From Candidatus Altarchaeota archaeon (GTDB lineage: Archaea > Altiarchaeota > Altiarchaeia > IMC4 > QMZM01), in contig JAFGDV010000015.1 in NCBI GenBank assembly GCA_016931955.1, positions 1-62,431 of the forward strand: a stretch of 62,431 nucleotides of DNA, written 5' to 3'. The position numbers and the translations under genes are program-made. The notes beneath the pieces are model-generated. The model did no database searches. It was given only the letters and a program-made list of their open reading frames with translations, and was not told the origin of the DNA. Positions 14,964 through 24,209 of this stretch are shown in pieces; positions within the stretch are counted from its first letter, which is position 1, and the number at the start of each line of letters is the position of its first letter.

Positions 14964-16838
14964 ATGGCAGACAAAAGAGAGAAGATTATCGGGATTGATT
15001 TGGGGACGAGCAACTCGCAGGCGGCGGTGATCTTAGGTGGAAAACCTACAATCATCCCGTCAGCTGAGGGCGCGACTTACGCCGGGAAGATGTTTCCTTC
15101 CGTCGTAGCTTTCACGAAGGATGGGCAGGTTCTTGTAGGGGAGCCGGCTAGGAGGCAGGCTGTGTCTAATCCAGATGGAACGATTACGGCAGCCAAGAGG
15201 AAGATGGGGGCGAAACACAAATACAAGGTGTATGGGAAGGAATACACGCCGCAGCAGATCTCAGCCTATATCCTGCAGAAGATCAAGACGGATTCTGACG
15301 CCTTTTTAGGGGAGCCTGTGAAGAAGGCCGTCATTACGGTGCCTGCCTACTTCAACGACAACCAGAGGACTGCGACAAAGGATGCTGGGACCATAGCAGG
15401 ATTGGAAGTTGTCAGGATCATCAATGAGCCGACTGCGGCGGCATTAGCATACGGCTTAGACAGGAATGAAGGAGAACACAACATCATGGTGTTCGACTTC
15501 GGCGCAGGAACACTGGATGTGACCATAATGGAGTTCGGGGAAGGCGTCTTCGAGGTTGTCTCAACTTCAGGAGACACACAGTTGGGTGGGAGAGACATGG
15601 ACGAAGCCGTTGTAAACTGGCTCGTCGAAGAATTCAGGAAAGACACTGGAATAGATCTGTCAAAGGACAGGATGGCCACTCAGAGGGTAAGGGAGGCGGC
15701 CGAGAAGGCAAAGATCGAGCTCTCCACCGTCTTGGAGACGGAGATAAATCTTCCATACATTACCGCAGACCAGACGGGGCCGAAACACCTAACGCAGAAG
15801 ATTCAGAGATCGAAACTGGAGGAACTCGTCGGGTCTATAGTGAAGAGATGCAGGGCTCCGACGGAGCAGGCGGTAAAGGACGCTAAACTGAAGCCAGAAG
15901 ACGTGACGAAGATAATCCTAGTAGGCGGGCCGACCAGGATGCCCATAGTAAAGAAGTTCATTGAAGACTTCACAGGCAAGAAAGCGGAAAGGGGAGTGGA
16001 TCCAATGGAATGCGTCGCGATGGGTGCCGCAATACAGGGGGGAGTGCTTGCAGGAGAAGTGAAGGACATAGTCCTGTTGGATGTTACGCCCCTCACGCTG
16101 GGTGTGGAGACACTGGGCGGGGTTGCAACTGCCTTGATTGAGAGGAACACGACCATCCCCACGAAGAAGAGCCAGATATTCACCACAGCGGCGGACATGC
16201 AGACAACTGTTACGATACATGTAGTCCAGGGGGAGAGGCCGATGTCAGCCGACAACACCTCATTGGGGATGTTCAATCTAACGGGGATTCCGCCGGCTCC
16301 GAGAGGGATACCCCAGATTGAGGTGGCATTCGACATTGATGCGAATGGTATACTCAACGTTTCGGCGAAGGACCTAGGCACGGGAAGAGAGCAGAGGATA
16401 ACCATCACCGCTTCCACTAAGCTGTCAAAGGACGAGATAAGCAAGATGGTGGGCGAAGCGGAGAAGCACGCTGAAGAAGACAGGAAGAGGAAGGACGAGA
16501 TAGAGATCAGAAACAACGCTGATGGATTGGTATACAATACTGAGAAGGTGCTCGCAGAGTTCGGAGACAAAGTCACCAGCGAACAGAAGAAGCAGATAGA
16601 GGATGTAAAGAACTCCTTGAAGAAGGCGCTTGAAGGGGAAGACATCGACGAGATAAAGAAGAAGACAGAGGAGCTGACGAAGGCTGTTCAGGTGATAGGC
16701 ACTCAGGTCTATCAGCAGGCCCAGGCCGCCCAATCAGCGCAGGCATCAGGGGCAGGGGAAGAAGAGAAGAAAGAGAGGAAGAAAGACGAGGACGTGGTTG
16801 ATGCGGAGTACAAGGTAGAGGAAGAAGAGAAGAAGTAG
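14964..16838 (+). CDS. dnaK: DnaK (Hsp70) chaperone
   Basis: The protein has 624 residues from ATG 14964; a TTG two codons earlier overlaps the grpE stop and is less likely. The ATPase domain has GIDLGTSNS near residue 10, the [11 protein letters not shown] phosphate loop (Gly-Ala-Gly where Gly-Gly-Gly is usual) and [10 protein letters not shown]. The substrate domain has [14 protein letters not shown] and GVPQ-type [17 protein letters not shown]. The tail is Ala/Gln then Glu/Lys-rich, as in bacterial DnaK. It works with GrpE upstream and DnaJ downstream in folding nascent or stressed proteins. Confidence 0.97.
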   Translation: MADKREKIIGIDLGTSNSQAAVILGGKPTIIPSAEGATYAGKMFPSVVAFTKDGQVLVGEPARRQAVSNPDGTITAAKRKMGAKHKYKVYGKEYTPQQISAYILQKIKTDSDAFLGEPVKKAVITVPAYFNDNQRTATKDAGTIAGLEVVRIINEPTAAALAYGLDRNEGEHNIMVFDFGAGTLDVTIMEFGEGVFEVVSTSGDTQLGGRDMDEAVVNWLVEEFRKDTGIDLSKDRMATQRVREAAEKAKIELSTVLETEINLPYITADQTGPKHLTQKIQRSKLEELVGSIVKRCRAPTEQAVKDAKLKPEDVTKIILVGGPTRMPIVKKFIEDFTGKKAERGVDPMECVAMGAAIQGGVLAGEVKDIVLLDVTPLTLGVETLGGVATALIERNTTIPTKKSQIFTTAADMQTTVTIHVVQGERPMSADNTSLGMFNLTGIPPAPRGIPQIEVAFDIDANGILNVSAKDLGTGREQRITITASTKLSKDEISKMVGEAEKHAEEDRKRKDEIEIRNNADGLVYNTEKVLAEFGDKVTSEQKKQIEDVKNSLKKALEGEDIDEIKKKTEELTKAVQVIGTQVYQQAQAAQSAQASGAGEEEKKERKKDEDVVDAEYKVEEEEKK

Positions 16839-16843
16839 TAGAC

Positions 16844-18094
16844 ATGAAAAAAGACCTGTTTGAGCTGTCTGTCGTCGAAGGCGGCAGATACTCGAATCTC
16901 CTTGTCAAGAAACCCGATTACAGCGAACTGGTGACCTTCGCCTGGTGCAAGAAGAATCCTGTCTATAATTGGTTCTACTACAAGGAGGGCTACTCAGGCG
17001 GCCTGGTATGGGATCTGCTGGGCAGGTTGGGGATAGGTGAAGGTTCTAAGGTCCTGGACCCGTTCTGCGGCACAGGGAACACGCTGCTGGCGTGCAAACA
17101 GAAGGGCTATGATGCCATAGGCTTTGATATCCTCCCGTTGGGTGTGTTCGTTTCCAACACGAAATTACAGCAGGACTACGACATGGACCTGCTGTATGAG
17201 AGTGTAAGGGAGATAACGGCTGCGAAGTTCGGGGAAACAGAGCTGAGGTGGCCTGACCTAGACTTCATAGACATAAAGAAGGCGTTCTCTGCCTATGCGC
17301 GAAAGGATCTGCTATTCTTCAAGGAACAGATCTTGGGGATAGAGGACGATAAGATAAGGAACTTCATGTTTCTGGCGTTGCTTAGCGTAGTCATACCTGT
17401 GAGCAACGTGAAGAGGGACGGCGGTGTGTTGAGGATCACGAAGAAGGAGCATCATCCACCTGTGAGGCATCTATTCAGGAACAAACTGAAGAGGATGTAT
17501 AAGGACCTTAAGAGGATGAAGCCCTTTCCTCCTGGGGTGTTCGCTGAGGCGCGTATTGGGGATTCTCGGTCGCTGCCTCTGGAACCGGAATCTATTGACT
17601 TATGCATAACCTCTCCGCCGTACCTTAACTGGGTTGATTACACCAAGATCTATGGGCTTGAATTAGCGCTTCTGGTGGATTCCTCAGAAGAGTTGAGGTC
17701 CCTCAGAAGGAAGTCCTTCAGGTCTCATGTAGGCGCGGATGATAGAAGGAGGATCGATTTTAGATCGGAGAAGGTGAAGGAGGTAATGGAGAACGTCTCT
17801 GAGAGCACCTTCGTGAGGAAGCCAGGGATAGTAGAGGGCTACTTCGAGGACATGTATATGTCATTGGGTTCAATCTTCAGTGCATTGAGGGATGGTGGGA
17901 AAGCAGCCTTGGTGGTGGGCAACGTCTGTCTTCCAGGCATTACGGTAGACACGGACCTTATTGTTGCTGAACTGGGGGAGCAGATAGGTTTCACGCTCGA
18001 GGAGATACTTGTAGCGAACGTTAGATGGTGTGACGTCCACGGCATCAGAAAAGAGCGCCCTGTGAGGGAGAGCGTCGTCATCCTGGAGAAGTAA
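16844..18094 (+). CDS. DNA methyltransferase (DPFCGTG / TSPPY type)
   Basis: The protein has 416 residues. Motif I is DPFCGTG (72-78), binding AdoMet. Motif IV is TSPPY (256-260), the amino-methyltransferase catalytic loop used for N4-cytosine or N6-adenine. The 180 residues between may hold target recognition. A Trm11-type RNA enzyme is possible, but that family has DPPYG rather than TSPPY. No restriction enzyme is adjacent, so it would be a solitary methylase. It lies 5 nt after dnaK and 43 nt before dnaJ, inside the chaperone unit. It may be a passenger or stress-linked gene. Confidence 0.8.
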   Translation: MKKDLFELSVVEGGRYSNLLVKKPDYSELVTFAWCKKNPVYNWFYYKEGYSGGLVWDLLGRLGIGEGSKVLDPFCGTGNTLLACKQKGYDAIGFDILPLGVFVSNTKLQQDYDMDLLYESVREITAAKFGETELRWPDLDFIDIKKAFSAYARKDLLFFKEQILGIEDDKIRNFMFLALLSVVIPVSNVKRDGGVLRITKKEHHPPVRHLFRNKLKRMYKDLKRMKPFPPGVFAEARIGDSRSLPLEPESIDLCITSPPYLNWVDYTKIYGLELALLVDSSEELRSLRRKSFRSHVGADDRRRIDFRSEKVKEVMENVSESTFVRKPGIVEGYFEDMYMSLGSIFSALRDGGKAALVVGNVCLPGITVDTDLIVAELGEQIGFTLEEILVANVRWCDVHGIRKERPVRESVVILEK

Positions 18095-18136
18095 TCTTTA
18101 TACCCCCTGATGTCATATAGTTATTAATCTCATAAG

Positions 18137-19279
18137 ATGGCGAAGCGCGACTACTACGAGGTTCTTGGCATTGGAAAGGATGCTAGCGAACAGGAGATAA
18201 AGAGGGCATACAGGAAGCTGGCGAAGAAATACCACCCCGACGTGAACAAGGGAGAAGGTGCTGAGGATAAGTTCAAGGAGGTCTCTGAGGCATATGAGGT
18301 TCTCATAGACCCTGAGAAGAGGGCGAATTACAATCGCTTCGGTCACGCCGGCGCTGAGAGCATCTTTGGTCGTGAAGGCTTCAAGTGGTCGGATTTCACA
18401 CACTTCTCGGACATAGAGGATCTCTTCGACAGGGACTTCTTTGGCAGGGACATATTTGACGTTTTCTTCCGGGGCTTCAGGGAGCAGCCTAGGAGGGGTC
18501 CGGTCCAAGGCAACGATTTGAGGTACGACTTGAACATAAGCCTGGAGGACGCAGCCAATGGTTTAAACACGGAAATACACGTGCCGCGCACGGAGACGTG
18601 TCCCACCTGCGATGGTCTGGGGGCTAAATCGAATTCCGACGTGAAGACCTGTTCATTGTGTAATGGAAGTGGCCAGGAGAAGAAGGAGAGGATCACACCA
18701 TTTGGGAAATTCGTCAGCGTCACCACGTGCAGTGGATGCAACGGCAGCGGAAGGATCATCGAGAAACCCTGCCCGGAGTGCAGAGGCACCGGGAAGATAA
18801 GGCGGATGAGGAAGATCTCGGTCAAGATACCGAGGGGGGTCGATACTGGATCCCGTTTAAGGATCACCGGGGAAGGGGATGCGGGACTGAGGGGTGGTCC
18901 GTCAGGGGATCTGTACATAATAATGCACGTAGTGCCTCATGAGTTCTTCCAGAGGGACGGGGATGACGTCTACTGCGACATTCCTGTGACGTTCTCTCAG
19001 ACAGCCCTAGGTTCAGAGATTGAAGTCCCCACGTTGAAGTCTAAGGTCCGGCTGAAGATCCCCCAAGGAACACAGAGCGGCACGTTGTTCAGGCTTAGGG
19101 ATGAGGGCATGCCCAAGCTTCGTGGAAGCGGCCGCGGAGACCAGTATGTGAGGGTGAGGGTCGTGACTCCTAAGAAGTTAAGCAAAAGACAGAGGGAGCT
19201 TCTTGAGGAGTTGTCTGAAACGGAGGAGCTGGAGGAGAATGATTTCCTGAAGAGGTTCAGGAATCAGGTGATACGGTAG
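18137..19279 (+). CDS. dnaJ: DnaJ (Hsp40) co-chaperone
   Basis: The protein has 380 residues of the full-length type. The J domain (1-70) has HPD at 33-35. The G/F region is short and Phe/Asp/Arg-rich (about 75-125). The four CxxCxGxG zinc repeats start at C155, C172, C198 and C212. The C-terminal substrate-binding domains follow. It delivers clients to DnaK and stimulates its ATPase. It is the last gene of the unit, and a TATA-like TTATTAATC just before the start suggests it may also have its own promoter. Confidence 0.96.
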   Translation: MAKRDYYEVLGIGKDASEQEIKRAYRKLAKKYHPDVNKGEGAEDKFKEVSEAYEVLIDPEKRANYNRFGHAGAESIFGREGFKWSDFTHFSDIEDLFDRDFFGRDIFDVFFRGFREQPRRGPVQGNDLRYDLNISLEDAANGLNTEIHVPRTETCPTCDGLGAKSNSDVKTCSLCNGSGQEKKERITPFGKFVSVTTCSGCNGSGRIIEKPCPECRGTGKIRRMRKISVKIPRGVDTGSRLRITGEGDAGLRGGPSGDLYIIMHVVPHEFFQRDGDDVYCDIPVTFSQTALGSEIEVPTLKSKVRLKIPQGTQSGTLFRLRDEGMPKLRGSGRGDQYVRVRVVTPKKLSKRQRELLEELSETEELEENDFLKRFRNQVIR

Positions 19280-19321
19280 GCGGCTTTTTATTAGCAGAAA
19301 CCTTAATAGATAATCGCTAAA

Positions 19322-19525
19322 ATGTATTCTGCCTGGGATAAGAAGGAAAAGAAAAAGGAAAGCGTCCTTTCGAAGTACGCTAAGCACTTGGGCATCAGCG
19401 CAGTTGTCTTGGCGGCGCTCATGGTTATAATAGTGATCCTTGTCGTCTGGTGGTTCTACGGTTACCACTACGTTATCGTCTTGAAGGAGGAGATGGCCTT
19501 AACAGCGGTTAACTCTACGTTGTAG
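19322..19525 (+). CDS. Small single-span membrane protein
   Basis: The protein has 67 residues. A basic N-terminus (AWDKKEKKKESVLSKYAK) precedes one hydrophobic helix (about 23-46, ISAVVLAALMVIIVILVVWW), then a short Tyr-rich outer segment. The positive side is cytosolic. It starts 42 nt after dnaJ and overlaps the end of the oppositely oriented padR gene by 11 bp. The function is unknown. Confidence 0.5.
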   Translation: MYSAWDKKEKKKESVLSKYAKHLGISAVVLAALMVIIVILVVWWFYGYHYVIVLKEEMALTAVNSTL

Positions 19526-19856
19526 CCTTGATTTTCCCTGTCTGCTTCTCCAGGAATCCTATCCCTTCCTCAAGCAGTTTTTCTCCGGTCTCGGTTATTC
19601 GGTAGTATTTTCTCTTCCTGCCCACGTTCCTCCACTCGGGTTCAACGTAACCTGAATTCTCCAGTTTGTAGAGTACTACGTAGGCTGTTACCTTGCCGGC
19701 GGAGAAATCGAATCTCTCCTCAAGCATTCTGTTTATCTCATACGCGTATATCGGTTTCTCTCTGAGGAGGCTGAGGATGTATATCCAGAGATTTTCGATG
19801 GTTACCTTCTTTATGAGCCTTTTCAGGGGCTTCTGGGGGCTTTTATCTTCGACCAT
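19515..19856 (-). CDS. PadR-family transcriptional regulator
   Basis: The protein has 113 residues. The winged helix is recognisable by WIYILSLLREKPIYAYEINRMLEE, the LYKLENSGYVEPEW recognition region and GRKRKYYRITETGEKLL, the PadR wing. PadR proteins are usually repressors responding to small molecules. It is divergent from ino1 across 42 bp with a shared TATA, so it may regulate inositol phosphate synthesis, itself, or both. Confidence 0.85.
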   Translation of the reverse strand: MVEDKSPQKPLKRLIKKVTIENLWIYILSLLREKPIYAYEINRMLEERFDFSAGKVTAYVVLYKLENSGYVEPEWRNVGRKRKYYRITETGEKLLEEGIGFLEKQTGKIKATT

Positions 19857-19865
19857 GTCTCATTA

Positions 19866-19873
19866 TTATATAA
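19866..19873. promoter_or_regulatory. Shared symmetric TATA box, padR / ino1
   Basis: TTATATAA reads the same on both strands. It lies 10-17 bp from the padR start and 26-33 bp from the ino1 start. The word GACCAT occurs on both sides (about 19851 and 19882), which could be a regulator site. It could serve both genes, although spacing fits ino1 best. Confidence 0.4.
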
Positions 19874-19898
19874 GCTTTTATGACCATAAAATAACAGG

Positions 19899-20984
19899 AT
19901 GAAGGGAATAACGGTAGCCATACTGGGCGTAGGGAACTGCGCTTCGTCATTAGTGCAAGGCGTCACATACTACAAGGACGTGGACGATTCATCACCACTG
20001 GTTCCAGGGCTGATGCACAACGTCATCCAGGGCTACAGCATATCAGACATAAAGTTCGTGGCCGCCATAGACGTGGACTCGAAGAAGATCGGCTTAGACC
20101 TATCCAAGGCGGTATTCACTGAACCGAATTGCACAGTAAAGTTCTCGGATGTTTCACCCCTAGGAGTCGACGTCGTGAAGGGTCCAGTACTGGATGGGGT
20201 GGCGGAGACCACAAGAGAGAAGTTCTCAGTTGACCCTAAACAGAAGCCAGAAGACGTTGAATCATTGTTGAGGAATATAAAGCCCGACGTTCTCGTGAAC
20301 TACCTGCCTGTGGGCTCCGAGGAGGCGACGCGTTTCTATGCTAACGTGTGCCTTGATCTGGGCATAGGATTCATTAACGCGATCCCTGTCTTTATAGCAT
20401 CCGACGCTTCTTGGGCTAAGAGATTCGAGGAAAAAAAGATCCCCGTGATAGGGGACGACATAAAGTCGCAGTTCGGGGCCACAATAGTTCACAGAACATT
20501 GGCGAGGCTTTTCGTGGACCGCGGCGTTAAGCTGGAGAATACCTATCAACTGAACGTTGGCGGGAATACCGACTTCCTGAACATGCTTGAGAGGAAACGC
20601 CTTAAGTCGAAGAAGATCTCCAAGACGCAGTCGGTTCAATCCCAGCTTCCCGCAGAACTGCCTGATGAGGACATACACATAGGTCCGTCAGATTATGTTC
20701 CATGGTTGAGGGACAAAAAATTGTGTTTCCTGAGGCTTCAGGGCAGGAAGTTCGGCGACATACCAATCAATATCGAAGTTCGGCTGGAAGTGGAGGACTC
20801 ACCGAATTCAGCCGGCGTCATGGTTGACGCCATCAGGTGCGCAAGGATTGCCTTGGACAGGGGTGTTGGCGGCGCATTGTTGAGTCCATCATCCTACTTC
20901 ATGAAGTCTCCGCTGCAGCAGTACCCTGACTCGGTAGCGAAGGAGAGGACTGAGGACTTCATTCGAGGTGAGCGGGAGAGATGA
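19899..20984 (+). CDS. ino1: myo-inositol-1-phosphate synthase
   Basis: The protein has 361 residues. It converts glucose-6-phosphate to inositol-phosphate with NAD. The N-terminal Rossmann motif is VAILGVGNCASSL. Family blocks are visible: VNYLPVGSEEA, GIGFINAIPVFIA, IPVIGDDIKSQFGATIVHR, NVGGNTDFLNM and the lysine-rich active-site stretch after it. The size matches the short archaeal/actinobacterial type. The next gene makes archaetidylinositol phosphate from its product, so they form one pathway. Confidence 0.95.
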   Translation: MKGITVAILGVGNCASSLVQGVTYYKDVDDSSPLVPGLMHNVIQGYSISDIKFVAAIDVDSKKIGLDLSKAVFTEPNCTVKFSDVSPLGVDVVKGPVLDGVAETTREKFSVDPKQKPEDVESLLRNIKPDVLVNYLPVGSEEATRFYANVCLDLGIGFINAIPVFIASDASWAKRFEEKKIPVIGDDIKSQFGATIVHRTLARLFVDRGVKLENTYQLNVGGNTDFLNMLERKRLKSKKISKTQSVQSQLPAELPDEDIHIGPSDYVPWLRDKKLCFLRLQGRKFGDIPINIEVRLEVEDSPNSAGVMVDAIRCARIALDRGVGGALLSPSSYFMKSPLQQYPDSVAKERTEDFIRGERER

Positions 20985-21040
20985 TTCTGTTTGGTTTCGA
21001 TTTCGGTGGGGGTGAGCGAAGCGAACCCGCACACTGGTGC

Positions 21041-21059
21041 CAGCTGACAGTGTCAGCTG
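21041..21059. repeat. Perfect hairpin before the lipid synthase gene
   Basis: CAGCTGAC and GTCAGCTG (8 bp) pair around AGT, ending 14 nt before the ATG at 21073 and directly before the purine-rich ribosome binding site. In the mRNA it could affect translation of the downstream gene, or act as a protein site. The preceding 50 nt also contain short self-complementary words (GAGCGAAGCGAAC). Confidence 0.45.
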
Positions 21060-21072
21060 CGAGAGGGGGGAG

Positions 21073-21699
21073 ATGATCAAGTCGAGTTTTGACACTGAGA
21101 GGATCAGCGTGAGGATTGGTCTTGTTTTTTCTCGATTTGGTATTACTCCTAACACTTGGACGCTTATGGCCCTTGTTCCAGCATTCTTCGGGTTCTTGAG
21201 CATTCTGTCAGGCGATCTGTTCGGTTCTTTGGTCTTGTTCGCTGCGGCGGGTGCAATAGATGCGATAGATGGGGCCGTCGCGAAGGTTACTGGAAGCGTC
21301 ACGGCCTTCGGTGGGTTCCTGGATGGGGTCATGGATAGGTACGTTGAGATCTTCATGTATATCGGCTTACTGTTCTATACGCTGCCGTTGGAGTTGGAGT
21401 TTTATCTGCCCACGCCGGTGTGGGTTTCTCTTCTAATATTTGGGGCTTTGATGCCGACTTATGTGACAGCTTACTCGCATCATAGAGGCGTTGTCACTGA
21501 TCCTGTAGACCATAGGAGGATGGAGGGGCTTATCGGGAGAAACGAGAGGTTGTGGATCATATACATTGGCATGCTTCTTGGCTGCATGGAGGAGGTCTTT
21601 CTCGTATACTTTATCGCCATCTTGGCGTTGCTCGCTAACGTGACGGCTTTGCAGAGGATATGGTTCGTCTTTGAGCACAAAAAAGAGCGTCTTACTTGA
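21073..21699 (+). CDS. Archaetidylinositol phosphate synthase (CDP-alcohol phosphotransferase)
   Basis: The 208 residues start at ATG 21073, which has a strong purine-rich ribosome binding site. The catalytic motif is D63-x2-D66-G67-x2-A70-K71 ... G80-x3-D84-x3-D88. The family motif normally has Arg where K71 sits. About five membrane helices surround it. It joins CDP-archaeol to inositol-1-phosphate, the product of ino1 88 bp upstream. The short distance and matching substrates support the assignment. Other CDP-alcohols are possible on sequence alone. Confidence 0.85.
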   Translation: MIKSSFDTERISVRIGLVFSRFGITPNTWTLMALVPAFFGFLSILSGDLFGSLVLFAAAGAIDAIDGAVAKVTGSVTAFGGFLDGVMDRYVEIFMYIGLLFYTLPLELEFYLPTPVWVSLLIFGALMPTYVTAYSHHRGVVTDPVDHRRMEGLIGRNERLWIIYIGMLLGCMEEVFLVYFIAILALLANVTALQRIWFVFEHKKERLT

Positions 21700-21731
21700 T
21701 ATTTTTAATCCCTTATTCCCTATTCATAGTG

Positions 21732-22115
21732 ATGTCTTCTGAATTAAAGACCCTAACAAGGAAACAGCTTTCGAAAAAACTTGCGGAAAAACACAAGACC
21801 TTCCTTGAGAAGTACATGAAAGAATTCGATTTCCTGCATAAGCTGCTTGTTTTGGAGGAAAAACAGGACCTATTGGAGCATTGGATAAAGGATGCGAGGG
21901 ATGAGGATGATGGGAAGAAGGTTAAGGAATACATGAAACAGAAAAAGAGGAACGATGATGAGATTTCTGAGATAAGAAAGGGGCTCAGCGATCTGAACAA
22001 AAAAGAAGAATACGAAGTAAAGCAGAGATATGAGTTCCTGAAAGATCACATGGATTCCCATAGGGAGGCCATCGATTACTGGACGAGCCGCCAAAATGAA
22101 CGAGAAAGAACTTAA
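21732..22115 (+). CDS. Short coiled-coil protein
   Basis: The 127 residues start at ATG 21732, chosen because ATATTTTTAA (about 21700-21709) sits at TATA distance. It is almost entirely helical and charged (KTLTRKQLSKKLAEKHKTF, KKVKEYMKQKKRNDDEI, SDLNKKEEYEVKQRYEFL). It has no membrane segment. Its 3' end overlaps the next coiled-coil gene by 20 bp, so the two are translated together and may form one complex. Confidence 0.65.
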   Translation: MSSELKTLTRKQLSKKLAEKHKTFLEKYMKEFDFLHKLLVLEEKQDLLEHWIKDARDEDDGKKVKEYMKQKKRNDDEISEIRKGLSDLNKKEEYEVKQRYEFLKDHMDSHREAIDYWTSRQNERERT

Positions 22116-22998
22116 GAAGCAAGTAAATGAACTGCGCCATGAGATAGATGGAAGAGAGAAGGAGGTTAAGGTGCTTTACTCTGAAATAGAGGTTCACAGG
22201 AATGGAGCGGTTGAGTTAAAGCTTCAGATAGACCAAGCCAAGGAATCCATCAAGTCATCGCTGGAGGAGGCTAAGCTATTCCTCAGCAAGAGGGATGAAC
22301 TGAATAAGGAGGTTGCGGAATTAAAGAAAAAACGCAAAAAAATAAGCGATAAACTGAGGAAGCTGGGCGAGGAAATCAAGGCAAAGAAGATGAAGAGGGA
22401 TGAACTCAATAGTAAGGCTCGGGGCACGAGAGAGATCTTGGGGAAGCTATACCAAGAGAAGCTGGCAAAGATCTTGGAGGGGGATATCCCGCTCATCGAT
22501 GAAATCCGTCTATTCGACAGAATATTTGAGATAGAGGATAGACTGGATGTAGTGGGGAAAGCCGATGAACTGCATACGAAGATATCCAAGGAATATGAGA
22601 AGATACAGAAGCTTAACAAAACATTCGACGGAGTCTGCAAGAAGATAAAATCCTTGGCCGAGGAATCGCAGGAAAGCCATGAGCGTGCTATGCAGATATA
22701 CCATGGGGTTGATGATCTCAGGGAGAGGTCTAAACAGGATCATGGGAAGATAAAAGAGAAATACGAGCAGATCAATCCCCTCAGAGACAAGGTAACCGCC
22801 CTCAAGCAGGATATAAGGGTTTTAAGGGAGAAACTTACCCCATTGAATGAGGAGCTTAAGTCCTTCAAGAAGCAGAGAGATGACAGGAGAAGGGTGGAGG
22901 ACACAACCAAGGCGAAGGAAAAACTCCAGAAGAAGGGGCGGGTCAGCATCGACGACCTCCGTGTCCTATTGGAAAGCGGTGAGATAAGTTTTGAGTAG
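22096..22998 (+). CDS. Archaeal coiled-coil protein (COG1340-like)
   Basis: The protein has 300 residues, nearly all predicted coiled coil, with a short less-coiled centre (GDIPLIDEIRLFDRIFEIEDRL). The end KEKLQKKGRVSIDDLRVLLESGE matches the C-terminal helix-turn of the uncharacterised archaeal family COG1340, which is often found near translation or replication genes. It may tether partners or act in chromosome organisation. It converges with rfcL, with the stops directly adjacent. Confidence 0.75.
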   Translation: MNEKELKKQVNELRHEIDGREKEVKVLYSEIEVHRNGAVELKLQIDQAKESIKSSLEEAKLFLSKRDELNKEVAELKKKRKKISDKLRKLGEEIKAKKMKRDELNSKARGTREILGKLYQEKLAKILEGDIPLIDEIRLFDRIFEIEDRLDVVGKADELHTKISKEYEKIQKLNKTFDGVCKKIKSLAEESQESHERAMQIYHGVDDLRERSKQDHGKIKEKYEQINPLRDKVTALKQDIRVLREKLTPLNEELKSFKKQRDDRRRVEDTTKAKEKLQKKGRVSIDDLRVLLESGEISFE

Positions 22999-24141
22999 TC
23001 AACCGTTCAGGTACTCTACTTCTTCTTCACCTAGCCTGTATTTTTCCATTAGTTCCTCCCCGTTTATCCTCTCATTCTTCAAGAGGGTCTTGAACAGTGG
23101 TATGTATTCCTTATCTATGACTCGGCAGGATGCGTGTAGTATTGGTGAAAGCTTCTCACCTATTGTTTTTCTTATGTTGCGTTCTTTTTTTGTCTGAGAC
23201 ATCTTGATTAGGTAGGATGGGAACCTGTACATTGAGTACCTTATCTGCTTCTTTTTTGATATGTTCACGCCGCCGCTCATGAGGGTGTTCACGTACCTCA
23301 GGAAACCCCAGTATTGTCTGTTCGTTATCCTCCCAAGAAAGATGTCTGCCTTCGCTATGTACTCATATGCCCGCCAGATGTCTTCTTTGTCGGTGTAGAT
23401 GTAAGGCATGTTTTCGTCTATCCACAAAAGCACGTCCTTTGGCTGCTCGTCGAGGTCGTAGAGCGAGGTCACCGCCTCCTTGAAGTCCTTCTTCGTCAAT
23501 ATAAGGCTTAATGCCTTGTATACGTCTGAGGTTTTGTCCCTTTTCTCTAAGACCTCTAAGTCTTCCATTGATATCTTCTTTCTACCCTTTGCCGCGGTCT
23601 CTAGGTCGTTTATCGCCGACCTTATGTCTCCGGCAGAGTTTTCAGAGATCTTCTCCAGGACGCCTGCTTCCGCAATCACGTCTTCCTTGTTGCAGATCTG
23701 TTGCAGTATCCTCTCTAATGTTTTCGCCGTCGGCCGCCTCATCTGTAGTTTCTCAGCCATCTTTTTGATGGTTGCAAGCCTCTTTGAGCCGAAGTCCGAG
23801 GTTAGCAGCGTTATGGGGTTCCTTGATTCCTTCAGGAGATCAGCGACCTTCTTTATGTCCTTTATCTGGTCTACGTTGTCTATTAAAAGAAGCCTTTTCC
23901 CACCGAATATGCTCGCAGTCTGCGCAGTCGCCTTAGCCGAGTCCAGGTTCTCATTTGTTACCTCAACGATCTCAAAGCCAAGTTCGCATGCGAGTGAGTT
24001 GATGAGGGAGGTTTTTCCGACGCCTGTTGGACCGTATATCAACAGGGGCTTCTTCCAGTGATACCTCTTCAGGTCCTGCACCAGCTTTGGGTTTCCAGCT
24101 ATCTCTTCCAGCTTCTCTGGTCTGTGCTTCTGAACCCACAT
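22999..24141 (-). CDS. rfcL: Replication factor C large subunit
   Basis: The protein has 380 residues. It loads the PCNA clamp with four RfcS subunits. The N-terminus WVQKHRPEKLEEIAGN is the RFC box. Walker A is GPTGVGKTS (37-45). The Walker B region reads LLLIDNVD (84-91), so the catalytic Glu of the usual DE pair is Asn89. A sensor-1-type LLTSD is present. The C-terminal part is shorter than in many relatives and lacks a long basic tail. The sequence otherwise fits RfcL well, so this may be a low-activity ATP site. RfcS is not in the window. Confidence 0.9.
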   Translation of the reverse strand: MWVQKHRPEKLEEIAGNPKLVQDLKRYHWKKPLLIYGPTGVGKTSLINSLACELGFEIVEVTNENLDSAKATAQTASIFGGKRLLLIDNVDQIKDIKKVADLLKESRNPITLLTSDFGSKRLATIKKMAEKLQMRRPTAKTLERILQQICNKEDVIAEAGVLEKISENSAGDIRSAINDLETAAKGRKKISMEDLEVLEKRDKTSDVYKALSLILTKKDFKEAVTSLYDLDEQPKDVLLWIDENMPYIYTDKEDIWRAYEYIAKADIFLGRITNRQYWGFLRYVNTLMSGGVNISKKKQIRYSMYRFPSYLIKMSQTKKERNIRKTIGEKLSPILHASCRVIDKEYIPLFKTLLKNERINGEELMEKYRLGEEEVEYLNG

Positions 24142-24209
24142 AACATAAAAATAGGTTTTATATGCCTTAAAGCAGTAATATTTAATAGGAAGAACTATGA
24201 GGTGATGAT

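Noticed and set aside
15803-16645. Long minus-strand frame opposite dnaK
   Set aside because: Long antisense frames opposite dnaK are a known coding artefact, and it has no start signals or motifs.
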